A DNA stretch of 64,000 nucleotides from Ectobius pallidus (GCA_964059195.1 CAXKWD010000005.1:150069265-150133264), one strand, 5' to 3'. Positions 1-10,954 are shown, counted from the stretch's first letter. Notes: generated from the sequence alone by a model not told the origin. Numbers and translations: made by a program.

Positions 1-12
1 TGTATTATATAT

Positions 13-32
13 AATATATTGTACAATATATT
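13..32. repeat. 20-bp perfect AT-rich palindrome
   Basis: The sequence AATATATTGTACAATATATT is its own reverse complement. It sits at the extreme left of the window in AT-rich DNA, so it may be part of an element that continues outside. No function is claimed. Confidence 0.6.
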
Positions 33-88
33 GTACTTTGCCAGAGAGCCCCCAGATTGACCAAAGCTCGTGTTAAGATGCTGCAGTT

Positions 89-482
89 ATCTCCTAATAA
101 GGGAGAACAGATAAATTTACAAAAAATAATAAATATAAACGCGGAGTTCATAGAGTGAGTTTTCAAGTAAGGTAAGCTATTCATTAAGATTTTTACGTAG
201 ACTCCCGAGAATTATTAACAACATGTAGTACAAATTATTGCTGATTTATTTTATGTAATATTGAGCGAAACTCATTTTTAGGGGCTGAAATGTTCTCTTA
301 TTAAGGGAGAACAGAAAAATGTACAAGTTTGTACAAAAAACAATAAATTTAAATGCGAAGCTCATAGAGTGAGTTTTCAAGTCAAGAAAGCTATTCATTA
401 AGCTTTTTACATAGACTCCAGAAAATAATACCATTAACAACATGTAGTAAAAACTGTAGCTGATTTATTGTATATAATATTT
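89..482. repeat. Diverged tandem duplication, period about 204 bp
   Basis: Two copies follow one another. The shared landmark GGGAGAACAG lies at 101-110 and 305-314. Both copies continue through a stretch ending in GAGTGAGTTTTCAAGT and then ACAACATGTAGTA. They differ by many substitutions and small indels, so the duplication is old. No open frame of note runs through it. Confidence 0.7.
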
Positions 483-488
483 CGAGTC

Positions 489-590
489 GGTAGACTGCAC
501 ACACATCTCAGGTATACCACCCTAATGGCATGTAATCTACACATATGTAATCTGCGCACACAAAATTTTGGAGCGTAAACTACACACACA
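489..590 (+). repeat. Cluster of four GTAAWCTRCRCACAC-like words
   Basis: Four related 14-15-mers on one strand start at about 489 (GTAGACTGCACACAC), 531 (GTAATCTACACATA), 547 (GTAATCTGCGCACAC) and 575 (GTAAACTACACACAC). The same word occurs inside the foldback element at 973-1561 and at both ends of the MITE at 5713-6278. It is probably the subterminal region of a related, truncated DNA element. Confidence 0.55.
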
Positions 591-749
591 AAGCAGGCAA
601 TAAAATATAGCATGCAAAATTTGCACTCTGACCTCATGAGATAATAAAAAAACAGCAGCTGGTATCAATTTAAAAAACACACCAAGAGACACACTAATTA
701 GTGATTTTTTGTGACCGGGCCCGATGCCTCACATTACTGCATATGTAAT

Positions 750-925
750 AACTTGTCTGTCAGTGAGGTAGACCATTAATGACAATCAGTCATAGGAGAG
801 AGGTTCCGTCTGGCGCTGTGAAGTGAACTCTGGCTTAGCTCAGTGGCACAATTAGCAAAAGCTTTTGGGTTCAAATCCCAGTGTCAGAGGAAATTTTCTC
901 CTACAATATTCTCATGTAATGTCCA
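750..925 (+). mobile_element. SINE family C, tRNA-derived, degraded copy
   Basis: The segment contains a tRNA-like core at about 829-892, with an A-box-like GGCTTAGCTCAG and a B-box-like GGGTTCAAATCCC. About 80 bp of family sequence precede it (GAGGTAGACCATTA...CTGGCGCTGTGAA), and TTTTCTCCTACAATATTCTCA follows. The copy at 53752-53935 shares the whole segment. The tRNA-like core has lost bases and cannot fold as a normal tRNA, so this is a retroposon and not a tRNA gene. Unusually, the tRNA-like part is not at the 5' end of the shared sequence. Confidence 0.75.
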
Positions 926-972
926 ACAGAGACAATAATGTGTAGTTTATGAATGTGTGTGTATATATATAT

Positions 973-1220
973 CCTGTCTTCACAAATCGTTTACACTACT
1001 GAATCGTTACTCAGAAAAGGCAGGCGAGAATTCCTAACTCAGAAGATTGTAAAATACATATTGGGCGGTAGTAAACTGCACACTGTAAACAGGCATAACA
1101 TTTAGGAAGGTTTGCTTTTCCTTCTAGAGTATGTAAACTACACACACCCTACTTTTCTTTCCGTTTCTGGGACACGTAAACTGCATATACCACAATATAA
1201 TATTTTACATCAAATATAAG

Positions 1221-1275
<55 letters not shown>

Positions 1276-1561
1276 TGAAAAAACAGATGTCATATATATA
1301 TATTTTTTTTTGCCTATATTTGATGTAAAATATTATATTGTAGTATATGCAGTTTACATGCTCCAGAAACGAAAATAAAAATAGGATGTGTGTAGTTTAC
1401 AAGCCCTAGAAGGAAAATCAAACCTTCCTAAATGTTATGCCTGTTTACAGTGTGCAGTTTACTACCGCCTAATATTTAATTTACAATCTTCCGAGGTAGG
1501 AAAACTCGCCTGCCCTTTCTGAGTAACGGTTCAATAGTGCAAACGATTTGTGAAGACAGGA
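973..1561. mobile_element. Foldback / long-TIR element with (AT)n centre
   Basis: Two arms of roughly 245 bp (about 973-1218 and 1309-1561) are near-perfect reverse complements. The outermost paired bases are ATCCTGTCTTCACAAATCG on the left and CGATTTGTGAAGACAGGAT on the right. The centre is an (AT)n run at 1223-1272. Each arm carries three copies of GTAAACTRCAYAY (1071, 1133 and 1176, mirrored near 1345, 1388 and 1450). No transposase frame is present. The left flank is itself AT repeat, so I could not define a target-site duplication. Confidence 0.85.
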
Positions 1562-1949
1562 TGGCAACGCCTGGGTTCGAACCTTGAGTTGTGGCTTTCG
1601 TTTCTTGGGTTTAATGAGCATCAGTTTGAAGGTCGAGGTGAAAAGCGTCTTGCTTGAATGATCGCAGTTACAACAATGAGAAAAGAGAGTGGTTCATCCC
1701 GTCACACCCCATGATCTCAGCTCATCTATATCATCCAGCAATCCTTGCTTGCTTTCAACAGTTGTGTAATACATGACCAAGTCGCTCATATTGCATCATA
1801 ATGGTCAGCACAGATTTCCAACAGTTACATCATGTGGGATTTTAGTTCCCTCCAATACGCATATTATTCCAAAGGTACACCATAGTGTTCATCTTAATAT
1901 GTTCTATAGACAGTTTGAATAGATCTAAAAATAAAAATTTATAAGACAA
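1562..1949. other. Unassigned intergenic DNA
   Basis: I see no gene. A B-box-like stretch, GGGTTCGAACCTTGA, lies near 1571 and may be a SINE scrap. Nothing else is assignable. Confidence 0.5.
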
Positions 1950-2405
1950 TTATTACCCGTCCGGTTGTATTATATGGACGTGAGACATGGTCTCTCACTC
2001 TTCGGGAAGAACATAGCCTGTGAGTGTTCGAAAACAGGGTGCTTAGGAAAATATTTGGGCCTAAGAAAGATGAAAATGGGGACTGGCGAAAACTGCATAA
2101 CGACGACCTTCATAACCTGTACTCGTCACCGGATATAGTAAGAGTAATTAAATCACGGAGGATGAAATGGGTAGGACATATTGCGCGCATGTGGGAGGAA
2201 AGACATTTCTAAAAAATATTGATTGGGTGACCCGAAGGGAAAAGACCACTTGGAAGACCTGGACTAGGTGGGAGGACAATATTAGTATAGATTTAAGGGA
2301 AGTAGGATTTGCGAGGGATGGTTGGGTGGAGTTAGCACAGAATAGGGATGAATGGCTTGCATAGGTAATCGCGGCAATAAACCTCCGGGTTCCATAAAAT
2401 AGATA
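1950..2405 (+). mobile_element. LINE (non-LTR retrotransposon) 3' end, broken reverse-transcriptase tail
   Basis: Translation in shifting frames gives the C-terminal tail of an insect LINE endonuclease/reverse-transcriptase polyprotein. Recognisable pieces are VVLYGRETWSLTLREEH, FENRVLRKIFGPKKDENG, RMKWVGHIARM, PEGKRPLGRP, and a diverged form of the usual RWEDNIKMDLREVG block. The longest open piece runs 2024-2212. A stop before FENRVLRK, a frameshift after RMWEERHF and several later stops show it is dead. Most of the reverse transcriptase and all of the endonuclease are missing, as expected for a 5'-truncated insertion. Family assignment comes from recognising the conserved tail. The exact clade (RTE-, CR1- or Jockey-like) is not decided here. 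Confidence 0.85.
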
Positions 2406-2562
2406 ATATTCCTTTAGCTTCCTTAGGAATTGTCTATTGCCATTAAGTAAGTAACTAAGACAGCTTGAATTGAAAATAGAAGTTCAAATACAAGATATGC
2501 GATGTAGGCTAAATGTTGCACATTATCATAGTCATTCTAACCAACTTTGGCTTTAATCACAT

Positions 2563-2951
2563 CTGGTATCTGGTACCCTATGATCCCCAGGTGGGGCGAA
2601 GGGGCCTCCAATGGAGGTTTCATTACCTATACTAATTTTGATATGCTTATTTTCCGAGAGAGGGTAGAGGGACAGGTGGTAAGCCCATCGCCTCGCAACC
2701 CCCCTCTGGAAACTAAGTATTTCTTGGACGTGAAAGGGCCGAGAAATTTTGTCCAGAGGCTCTAATTTAGGCTTGGAGTTCTTTTACGTGCCGTAAATCT
2801 ACGACACGGGACCCCCAGCTTAAAGTCCCTCCCGGAGGACTCCGTGCCCAGGATTTTTACGTCCTGAAAAACCCATCGACCGCGGCCGGGTTTGATCCCG
2901 CGCCCTGCGGATCTAGAGGCGGGCACGCTACCTCTAGACCACCGCGGCCGA
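2563..2951 (-). mobile_element. SINE family B, full length with 12-bp TSD
   Basis: The element lies on the minus strand. Its tRNA-like head is at about 2870-2951 and contains GGTGGTCTAGAGGTAGCGTG (A-box region) and GGGATCAAACCC (B box). The body runs through a CGTAAAAATCCTGG landmark to a tail near 2563. The perfect 12-bp direct repeat CTTTAATCACAT flanks it at 2551-2562 and 2952-2963, which proves insertion by target-primed reverse transcription. Relatives in the window are a 5'-truncated copy at 10955-11280 and a head-only copy at 53646-53751. Confidence 0.9.
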
Positions 2952-2963
2952 CTTTAATCACAT

Positions 2964-3671
2964 AGAAAATACTTATTTTACTTAATACTGTATGGTTATT
3001 AAATAGACTCAGTATGAGAAAAATTGAAAGTGTTAAAATGCAACATGCTTTTTTTAATGTTGAATTTCTCACGGTGGTGGTTGAAAAGCATTGTCGACTC
3101 CATTCCTTATGGTGGCAGCCGTGCTTAAGAAAATTAATAACCTCTGTCTGCGCATATGCATGTGTGTATTCGGCGGTTGATGGCAGGGAAGCTCCGCCAT
3201 AAGTAATTCATTAGAATATACTAATATTTCATAAATATTAACGGCTCTCCAAAAAATGCCCTTAAGGGATAGTTTCGCAAACACACATACTTGCAAAAAT
3301 TCTCTCTTTTACTACTTGTATCATAAATAACTAATTAAAATAAATATTTATGAGTATTGACTCAGCAACTCCCAGTACCAAAATAGTTTTCCACAAACAA
3401 AACTGTGGACACTCGCTCTCCACGGAGAGCAACCGAAATTCGGGGACAGTGCCCGGAAATCGGAGACGTCTAGTCAGCCTTAATGATTTTAATGATTTTA
3501 TTGATTAAAATGACCTTCAAAAACTTCAAAATGTAAGAATAAAACGTTATTTTATTAACAAAACTTAACGGTAGGGCCTACTAGACAACATATTAGAATA
3601 GCCATAGGCCAAGTCGGCCTATGTGAGGATACATGACTACACTTCAGAAATATTAATAATAACAATTTAAT
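2964..3671. other. Unassigned intergenic DNA
   Basis: Two short overlapping frames on opposite strands lie at 3014-3296, but they show no recognisable domain. I see no gene or clear repeat. Confidence 0.5.
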
Positions 3672-3750
3672 AATAAATCTTTATTTAATCTGGCAGAGTT
3701 AAGGCCTTAATGCCTTCTTTTAAACTCAAGTAGAGCCAGAAAAATGGAAC
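3672..3750 (-). mobile_element. Retroposon family H 3' end
   Basis: On the minus strand the segment reads through AAGGCATTAAGGCCTTAAC to CTGCCAGATTAAATAAAG, a 3' end with a TAAA-type tail. The same block recurs at 13962-14050 (plus) and 51121-51190 (minus). It is probably the 3' terminus of a LINE or SINE family. The upstream part is not recognisable. Confidence 0.6.
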
Positions 3751-4421
3751 AAACAAATACACTAACACAGTTCTATAATTAGAAAGGATACACTAGTTGT
3801 ATAGGCCTACATATACAGTAGTTAATTGAGTCTGTTACATAAAATTAAACCATTTTAGCAAAATGTGTTACACTAGGAAAAGAAGTAACTTAACTTAGAC
3901 CTACAATATACACGAAACAATGATAAACAAAAGTTTTATACCTACAAAAATTAGCGTTTTTTGAATAGATATTCGTTTAGGGCGCAAGCTCGGAAATATT
4001 CATAATTACCTTTTTTCTTTATACCAATATGAATTTGGATTAATCAGTTAAGAATGCTTTTTAAATTTGTGAGCCTCCCCGGAGGGCCAAGTCTGGGGTA
4101 TTCAAAGAATTCCAGCCACACCTTTCAATTGAAGTTTTAGTTTCATTTTACAATGTTACTGCGATGATTATAAGATGCTCCGGTCACGCTTTTAAAGTCT
4201 CCAACATCCGTAAGTGGTGATATGGAGAATCGGTTGCAATTTCCAACCATCACAATGCATTTCACGGTACCAACCAGTTGACGCCCATGTTCTCTTCTTC
4301 CAAGCTTACATCACCGGGAGATCCGGAATGTGAAGCCGCTGCTAAAATTAATACGTTGCCTATAATTCTAGCAAGTCTCTTCATTGAACAGAGTCATATA
4401 AGTGCATTATGTACTGTATAA
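3751..4421. other. Unassigned intergenic DNA
   Basis: AT-rich sequence with no open frame or repeat that I can support. Confidence 0.5.
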
Positions 4422-4967
4422 CTAAAATACAATCAGGTAAACTGATGTAACAAAGTGCCAGAATGTTTTTGTTTAATCAGTGACAATTGCAATTATGATA
4501 TGGAGAAAATAAGTTATTTTTGTTATCGAATTCCGAGATGAGCTCCAGATCGATTCATTAAGCAGGGCTTACGGAAGGATAAAGGTCTAGTTTGATAGCC
4601 TAAGCTTATGTGAAGGAACATGTGGGTAGTGTTATTGGTCATAGCTACCTGTATTGCAACTTCCAAAGCCGTATATGAACACTGTAAAACAATATGTTGT
4701 CATGAATGTCCATTTGATAAATTCTTTCTTATATATTACCATAAAATAGGGACTAAATCGGGCATTACTCCGTTACCGGTCAATCGATTTGGTACAATAC
4801 CAATAGTCTTCTTCCCATGGACGTTATAAATGCGTACATCAAGTTTCATGAAAATCTGATAAAGCGCATTTGAGTTATCGTGCGTATAGACACATGGACA
4901 AACAGACAGACGGAGGGACAGACATTTTCCCTTCCTCCCGCACTCATAAAGTACCATTTTGGCACTT
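4422..4967. mobile_element. Repeat family G, copy 1 (GTACCGG/CAGACGGA repeat)
   Basis: The copy begins with TCAGGTAAACTGATGTAAC, then AAGTGCCAGAATG, and ends with the inverted form CATTTTGGCACTT. Inside are a module with CCGTTACCGGTCAATCG, CCCATGGACGTTATAAATGCG and TTGAGTTATCG, and then a CAGACAGACGGAGGGACAGAC stretch. Three more copies lie at 37812-38411, 46085-46620 and 46623-47852. The inverted AAGTGCCA ends and the lack of any transposase suggest a non-autonomous DNA element. Minus-strand frames through it (4736-5053) are by-products of the repeat. Confidence 0.7.
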
Positions 4968-5577
4968 GATGATGATGAAGTGTTCGACCCGGAGGCCGGT
5001 CCTGCCCTGGGACAGATCCGTGGGGGGAGGCCCACGGCCTGACCGAGGAACACTAGGCGGGATGATACCGCGTAGGGATTCTGGCACTTAATGACACTGG
5101 AAAAACCATTTTCAAGATGCCTAGGACCCGAAAGAAGTTATTTGAGTGATTGTCCGTAGGCCTAATTTTACATTTTGTACACTACTTATTTGTGTGCAAG
5201 AATTAACCAGTATTAAAGTATCCTCTGACATGTTTTTACTTTTTCTGCCCCTACCATGCGTAGGTACTATAGGAAGAATTCTGTTCGACACCCAAATTCG
5301 AAGTTGAGCGTCTGTGCAAACCCGTTCGGGTAAGAGGTGCACTGGGGATTAAATCTCTTTATTGACAGACAACCGTCAACAAATGTAGATAACCAAAATT
5401 ATCCAGCATATAATAATAATAATAAAAAGTAGATTTTAAAATAAGAAAAGCATAACTTAGCATATGGAAAAATGAACAATGCTATTTTTTTTATTTCCAT
5501 TGTAACAAAAAACTACGATTAATTTATTGTTGTGATATATAGGGCACTTGTGTCGTAATGCACACACTAAAACCAAG
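4968..5577. other. Unassigned intergenic DNA, GC-rich start
   Basis: A GC-rich insert-like stretch (about 4968-5085) separates the G-family end from a second short TCTGGCACTTAATG. The rest has no recognisable feature. Confidence 0.4.
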
Positions 5578-5700
5578 CCGAGCGAGTTGGCAGAGGTAAG
5601 ATATCACGAGTTTAAACATCAAACCTCATGGCCGGCCTATTTGACTTGAGTTTCCTCATTCGCAAAGGCAAATGCCGGATTGTATGGCATAAGATGGCGT
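5578..5700 (+). mobile_element. SINE family E, 5' fragment
   Basis: The fragment shows the family E head and body start: CCGAGCGAGTTGGCAGAGGTA, then CTCATGGCCGGCC, then CGCAAAGGCAAATGCCGGAT. It matches the starts of the copies at 19189 and 8551. It stops abruptly next to the MITE at 5713 and has no tail. Confidence 0.65.
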
Positions 5701-5712
5701 GGTTAACAAATC

Positions 5713-6278
5713 GGGTGTATGTAATCTGCGCCACGGTTGACACCGAATTTGAAATAGAATAACAATGAGATATGTAAACTGCGCCACGGAGATATGAAGA
5801 TGCACTTCTCCAGTTCCAAACAAAAGCCTACATAAAACTGAGAAGTAATGAACAAGAGATACCTGTAAGAAGAACAGCTAAAATAAATGACAAGTATTCA
5901 CGTCTACTCAAGTGGAGGAAACAATATATAAACAATATCCCGTTTTGATTTTATTAAGAAGGCGTCATATGAGAACAAAGTGCCCATGCAAAAAAAAAAT
6001 TGGGTAGTGTTTTTAACAATGTTATAATTATAAGTGGCGAAGCGTTCATGCAAAATAAATTAGGGTATTGTTTTTAACATTTTTTAAAATGACAAAACTA
6101 CTAAGCCTAACCTTTTTAACCACAGCTACGCAATTTCATAGCCAGTCCTAAGTCTGGAGAAGTGGGAAGGAAAATGTTAGTGCGTTAGTATGACGGTGAC
6201 GCCATTTAAATGTTGGTGGCGCAGTTTACATCGTGTAGGTTGGGGGAAAAGGTAGAAGTGGCGCAGTTACCTTTTCCC
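5713..6278. mobile_element. MITE with 8-bp TSD and GTAAACTGCGCCAC subterminal repeats
   Basis: The 8-bp direct repeat AACAAATC flanks the element at 5705-5712 and 6279-6286. The ends are inverted: GGGTGTATGTAATCTGCGCC on the left, and on the right the complement of GGGAAAAGGTAACTGCGCCA. Two copies of GTAAWCTGCGCCACG point inward at 5721 and 5774. Their mirror images lie at 6216-6229 and 6258-6270. There is no transposase frame in the 566 bp. An 8-bp TSD fits the hAT, P or Merlin superfamilies, and I cannot choose between them by eye. Confidence 0.85.
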
Positions 6279-6286
6279 AACAAATC

Positions 6287-6721
6287 AGTCGCTGAAGATT
6301 TGAGCTGAAAATTAGCCATTGGTCGATGTATTCAGTTAATTAGTGGCTCCTCATTGAGACCTTGTATGTTTACAATATCCGTATAATTGGAAGATGTTAC
6401 AAAACTTGGGCGGAACGGCATCGTACTTTTGATATGCCCCGCAAAGACAAGCAAAATAACAACAAAGTTTCCTCTCCACTAACTTAATTTTGAAAGGTAT
6501 GGAAATCCGCCAGAATGACCTCTGACTCCGCGAACAACCTTGAGTGGGCTGCAAGAGGTCATATGCACGAGAACGTTACACAATATAATTGCTTAACTTC
6601 TGCACAAATTTCTCGGCACGCCCACCCTCCCAAGTTTCAACTTAATGGGGAACTAAGTTTTGTTTGCAAATGTAATGGCTTGCTAGTTTGCTCAGTGCGT
6701 AGAAGCATTTATTTTAATTTA
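6287..6721. other. Unassigned intergenic DNA
   Basis: Short opposing frames (6351-6757) without recognisable domains. Nothing supported. Confidence 0.45.
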
Positions 6722-7690
6722 AAATTGCTTAGATTTGATTCTGGATTTTTATTTTAAGAAAATTTTATTAATAGCATTAAATAAGCTTGTTTTCTATTAT
6801 TTCAGTAGTATTATTAAAACTGCTTAGAATTGAATCTTGATTTCTATTTTAACAACATTATAATAATGTAATTAAATAAGCTTATATTATTATTATTATT
6901 ACAGCATTTATATTATTATACTAATATTAAAACTGATTAGAACTCAATCTGGATTTTTATTTTACGTACAGAATAAGATATTTAATCAGGCTTAAGTTAT
7001 TATCATTGTTATTATTACACCACTATTATTATTAGTATTACTAAAACTAAAAACTAAACTCCGTGGCGCTACATCCCTAGAGGGACTTGGGCTACCACCC
7101 GACCGCTGCGTCATCTCCCGTAAGCAGATGGCAGGATTGGGGGGCATGTGGTCAGCATGCCGACACCCACGGCCGTTATTGGTGGTTTTCTTGACCGGAG
7201 CCGCTACTTCTCTATCAAGTAGCTACTCAATTGGAATCACGAGGCTGAGTGCACCCCTACCAGACCTCCCTACCTCAGAAAAATCCGAGGAGGTACCGGG
7301 AATCGAACCCGGGCAGTATTACTAGTGTTATTATTTTTAAAACTACTTAAAAATGAATCTGGATTTTTATTTTAAGTTCGTTATAATAACGGAATTTAAT
7401 AAAAATTATATTATTGCTATTACCGGTATTATTATTATTATTATTGTTTTATTATTATTATTATTATTATTATTACTAAAACAGCTTAGAATTGAATAGG
7501 CACTTTCATTTTGGGATAATTATAATAGGATTAAATAAGTGTAGCCAAATTATTATTACAGTATATTTATTATTAAAATTGCTTAGAAATAAATGTGGAT
7601 TTTTAATTTAAATACATTATAATAATATAATGAAATAATGTATTATTATTACTATTATTATTATTATTACCTTTACTGTATTATTAATAT
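6722..7690. repeat. Satellite-like tandem array, unit about 105-140 bp, with (TTA)n
   Basis: About six diverged copies of a unit beginning ACTGCTTAGAATTGAATCTG, then GGATTTTTATTTTAA, and ending in a (TTA)n run. Starts are near 6722, 6827, 6931, 7340, 7478 and 7578. Unit length varies with the length of the TTA run. A family A SINE (7044-7314) splits the array. Confidence 0.8.
7044..7314 (-). mobile_element. SINE family A, 5'-truncated, 10-bp TSD
   Basis: On the minus strand the copy begins at the B box (CCCGGGTTCGATTCC), so the A-box half of the tRNA head is missing. It continues through the family body to the 3' end at GCCACGGAGTTTAG. The 10-bp direct repeat AGTATTACTA lies at 7034-7043 and 7315-7324. 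The insertion interrupts the tandem array at 6722-7690, so it is younger than that array. Confidence 0.9.
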
Positions 7691-8182
7691 ATGCAGATTA
7701 TAACAGCTTGTTCCTTCAGTTTAAAAATAATATTCGCATAGGCCCAATATTTTTTCTCTTTGTTGGTACTTCTCCCAGAAAAAGTGCTTAAACTTTAACC
7801 GTGATTTACTTGATAGGCTAAGTATTATCCCTACTGTTCTGTTCGTTTTACACATCAGCAGAGAAAAGAATAAGAATAAATATTTCCCTTGCGGTTTTCA
7901 GTAATGTTGGCTGTTTGAGCAAATAAAATACAAGGATTAATGCATGAATAACATAGTCCACACTGCTTAACAACGTCAAGGCGGGTGTATTCGTCAAGCA
8001 TACCCATTTGCATACCAGAGACAGACAGGATATTACCACCGAAAAGGCGATCAGGACATTTACTGTTACCATTCTGTGGAAAATAATCTGTTCTCTTTAA
8101 TCTCCACATTTGTATTGCTCCACTCTATTCGAAAAAAAAAAATATACGCCAAGAGAAGTGATAAAGCACTGCCTGAAGTTAT
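7691..8182. other. Unassigned intergenic DNA
   Basis: Two overlapping minus-strand frames (7848-8109) contain no recognisable domain. No feature is claimed. Confidence 0.45.
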
Positions 8183-8194
8183 GTCTTCAGATTT

Positions 8195-8551
8195 TTTTTT
8201 TTTTTAAATTCCAGCTGTGTATATACTCCTTTCAGCTTCGAGGCTATATCAAGAGTTCGGGATCTGTGCCTATACAGTAGGGTAGGCCATGGAACTATTG
8301 CTTGTCAATTGTTTCTATTGTCGGTGTATTTTATTAATATTATTAATATTAATATTAATTTAAATCGATATGATACAGGAAGAAATGGTGAGGATGATTC
8401 ATGGTATGTAAATATCCAATTCGGCATTTGCCTTTACGACTGGGGAAATCATGAAAAAACCCATGTCAAATTGACCGGCCCCGGGATTTGAATCTGGGAC
8501 CTCCCGAATGCGAGTCCAAGACGTTACCATTTAGGCCACCTCGCTCGGCTC
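8195..8551 (-). mobile_element. SINE family E, full length with 12-bp TSD
   Basis: On the minus strand the tRNA-like head (about 8480-8551) contains GAGGTGGCCTAAATGGTAAC (A-box region) and CAGATTCAAATCCCGGGGCC (B box). The body carries AAAGGCAAATGCCGAATTGG, and the tail is a poly(A), seen as T-run on the plus strand at 8191-8205. The direct repeat GTCTTCAGATTT at 8183-8194 and 8552-8563 marks the insertion. Confidence 0.9.
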
Positions 8552-8563
8552 GTCTTCAGATTT

Positions 8564-9298
8564 ATTCTAATACTAAATAGTCTGATAATTAATATCATGT
8601 CCTTAATTTATTTTTAATCACTTTGTATGAGGACTGGCAGAGGTCCATTGTTTTTGGAAGTGAGTGTGCTTGATATGAATAGTTCACGTGTGTGGTGGCG
8701 GCCATGCTGTTGTATTGTGACTCCTGGACCACGGGATGCTGTGCCTTGGAAAAGAGTAGCGCCACCCATCTTTCATATACCTCCCCAACTTTCGTCTCCT
8801 TTCCCCGCTCTCAATTTTCCATCTCTGTCTTTGTCTTATCACTTCTTTTTCTTCATTATGCCGGAGGCTGATACTGTACCCATATTTCAAATGATGTTTT
8901 CAGGTTTGTGCTTTATGCTTAATCAAAGTATAAACGCCAGAGTAATAATTAATTAAATATTATTGCAAAATCTGTTGAGGAATTTCTGTAAGAAGACATA
9001 ATATAATATAATATATTATATTCTCTATATGTTTTATCGTTATTACACTTTATTTTTGTCACTTTAGTAACAAATTATCCACAGAAATTGAAAATTTATC
9101 TAGTTATTTTCATAAAATCTCGATGATGGTTGGGCTAGTTAAAACAAACCTTTCGGTTCAATTTTACTAAGATTTTATTCACTGTTTCGGTTTAAGCTTA
9201 CATCGTATCTAGGCCTATATATTAAATATCTTGTGAGATATTTGATTTCAATAAGTTTTCATCTACTAATTCATTTATGTAATTCCTTTTAGTTTATT
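8564..9298. other. Unassigned intergenic DNA
   Basis: A CT-rich frame at 8627-8956 has no recognisable domain. No element ends were found. Confidence 0.45.
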
Positions 9299-9307
9299 AA
9301 AACATTA

Positions 9308-9593
9308 CTAAACTCCGTGGCGCAACATCCCTGAAGGGACAAGGTCTACCAGGATTGCAGATGGCAGGATTGGGGGCATGTGGTCAGCATGCCGACACTC
9401 ATGGCCGTTAATGGTGATTTCCAAGACCGGAGCCGCTACTTCTATATCAAGTAGCTCCTCAATTTGAATCACGAGTCTGAGAGCACCCCGTTCCAGAACT
9501 TATTATCTCAGGAAAATCCGAGAAGGTACCGGAGATCGAACCCGGGCCTACGGGTTAGCGACGCTAACCAGAAGACCACACAGGCGGTCTGTG
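9308..9593 (-). mobile_element. SINE family A, full length with 9-bp TSD
   Basis: On the minus strand the tRNA-like head (about 9525-9593) has TGGTCTTCTGGTTAGCGTCG (A-box region) and CCCGGGTTCGATCTCC (B box). The body includes AACGGCCATGAGTGTCGGC and ends at GCGCCACGGAGTTTAG. The direct repeat AAAACATTA at 9299-9307 and 9594-9602 flanks it. Confidence 0.9.
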
Positions 9594-9602
9594 AAAACAT
9601 TA

Positions 9603-10954
9603 GCCTACAGCAAAATAAATAAATAAAATAAAAAATAAATAAAAAAATTAATCTTTAACGAATATGACATCATAAATAATCTGATGTCCTTTAATAGCTA
9701 TGTACAATCTTAAAAAAGTTTACGTTTTAGGCCTACTGAAAATACGAAGATCTTAAAACAAAATAAAATGCAGTGTCTTAGCTAAGCAGCACAAAGGCAT
9801 GGGCTTCTTAATATTCTTATTCTGAATTTAAAAAAAAAGTTATAGCCATAATCTGAGATATACAATATTTTAAAAACTCTTTTCCAGTTATACGTTTTGC
9901 TGGGCCATAAGCTTAGGTCTTAATGTACTGAATTCTACACTTTTAGAACAGTCTAGTAGTCATTTTCAGATAGGGTTATTTAAACGTTTTTTTATAGGCG
10001 TCTGGAGTCTAGAAAATATCTCTGTATTATTGTCCTCACAACTACAAAATTGATTAAAGACGGTTCCTTAATTAAAGACTTGATATTATAAATCGTCTTT
10101 TCTGTTTATGACATTCATTATATTCGTGAGATATAAAACTTGTATATGAAAACATACTAATGTATTTCGTTATTTTATGCCTGCATAAATTTACCTTCAT
10201 TGTTTAATACTGTACCTCTCAGCCCGAGTCGTATTATTCATCTGATGTGTTCAAATGATATTCTCTTAATGTAGCGACTTTTTTTCTTTTTCCTTTTTTC
10301 GTTACCTGTCTCTCAAAACTGTCTTGCAAGCCTCTTTGTAATTTCTTCTTCCTTGTCTGATACACCCGCAAATCTCGTGCCGTCTTTTTCAAGCTCATTT
10401 ACTTGTTGCTTTTTACTTTTTGTTTTTGTTCTGACGATCTGCAGCATCCGCATGTCTAGGAGAGGGAGATGAAAAGAGAGAGAGAGAAGGAGAAATAGAG
10501 AAGTGTGGGTGGGGCCAAAACAACTCCCTATCATTTCTTGTCTGTACAAGAAAGAGAGAAAAGGAACCCAGTGTATTGAGCATGCTGATGTATATAACAT
10601 AGCTCATACTGTGGTATACTCCTTTTCCCTACAAAATGAACTCCAGCGGCAATAATACAGTAGCAAGAGCTTACCCCTACCTTCATAACCCCTTATTTAG
10701 TTGCAGATGGTTCATTTTCTGAGTATTCAGGCCAATAGCATATAGGCCTAGTACCTTGATATTTTGAGGGATTCTAAATAAATATTTGGTTATAATTCCA
10801 TAACAACTCGTCTTTCTCTTATTTATGGGACAAAGAGGAATGTTCACGCACAGACCAATTTAACGTAAATGATGGTCATGAATAAAATAACCCCTGATAT
10901 GAATGACTATACTAAATTACCAATATTATCATAATAATAAATATACATATCTCT
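9603..10954. other. Unassigned intergenic DNA with A-rich and GA-rich tracts
   Basis: An AAATA-type run lies at 9609-9650 and a purine-rich GAGAGAG tract at 10458-10500. Minus-strand frames at 10313-10607 are the low-complexity complement of the latter. No gene is supported. Confidence 0.5.

Noticed and set aside
10313..10607. 95-codon and 64-codon minus-strand frames
   Set aside because: They overlap in two frames across a low-complexity GA/CT tract and show no domain.
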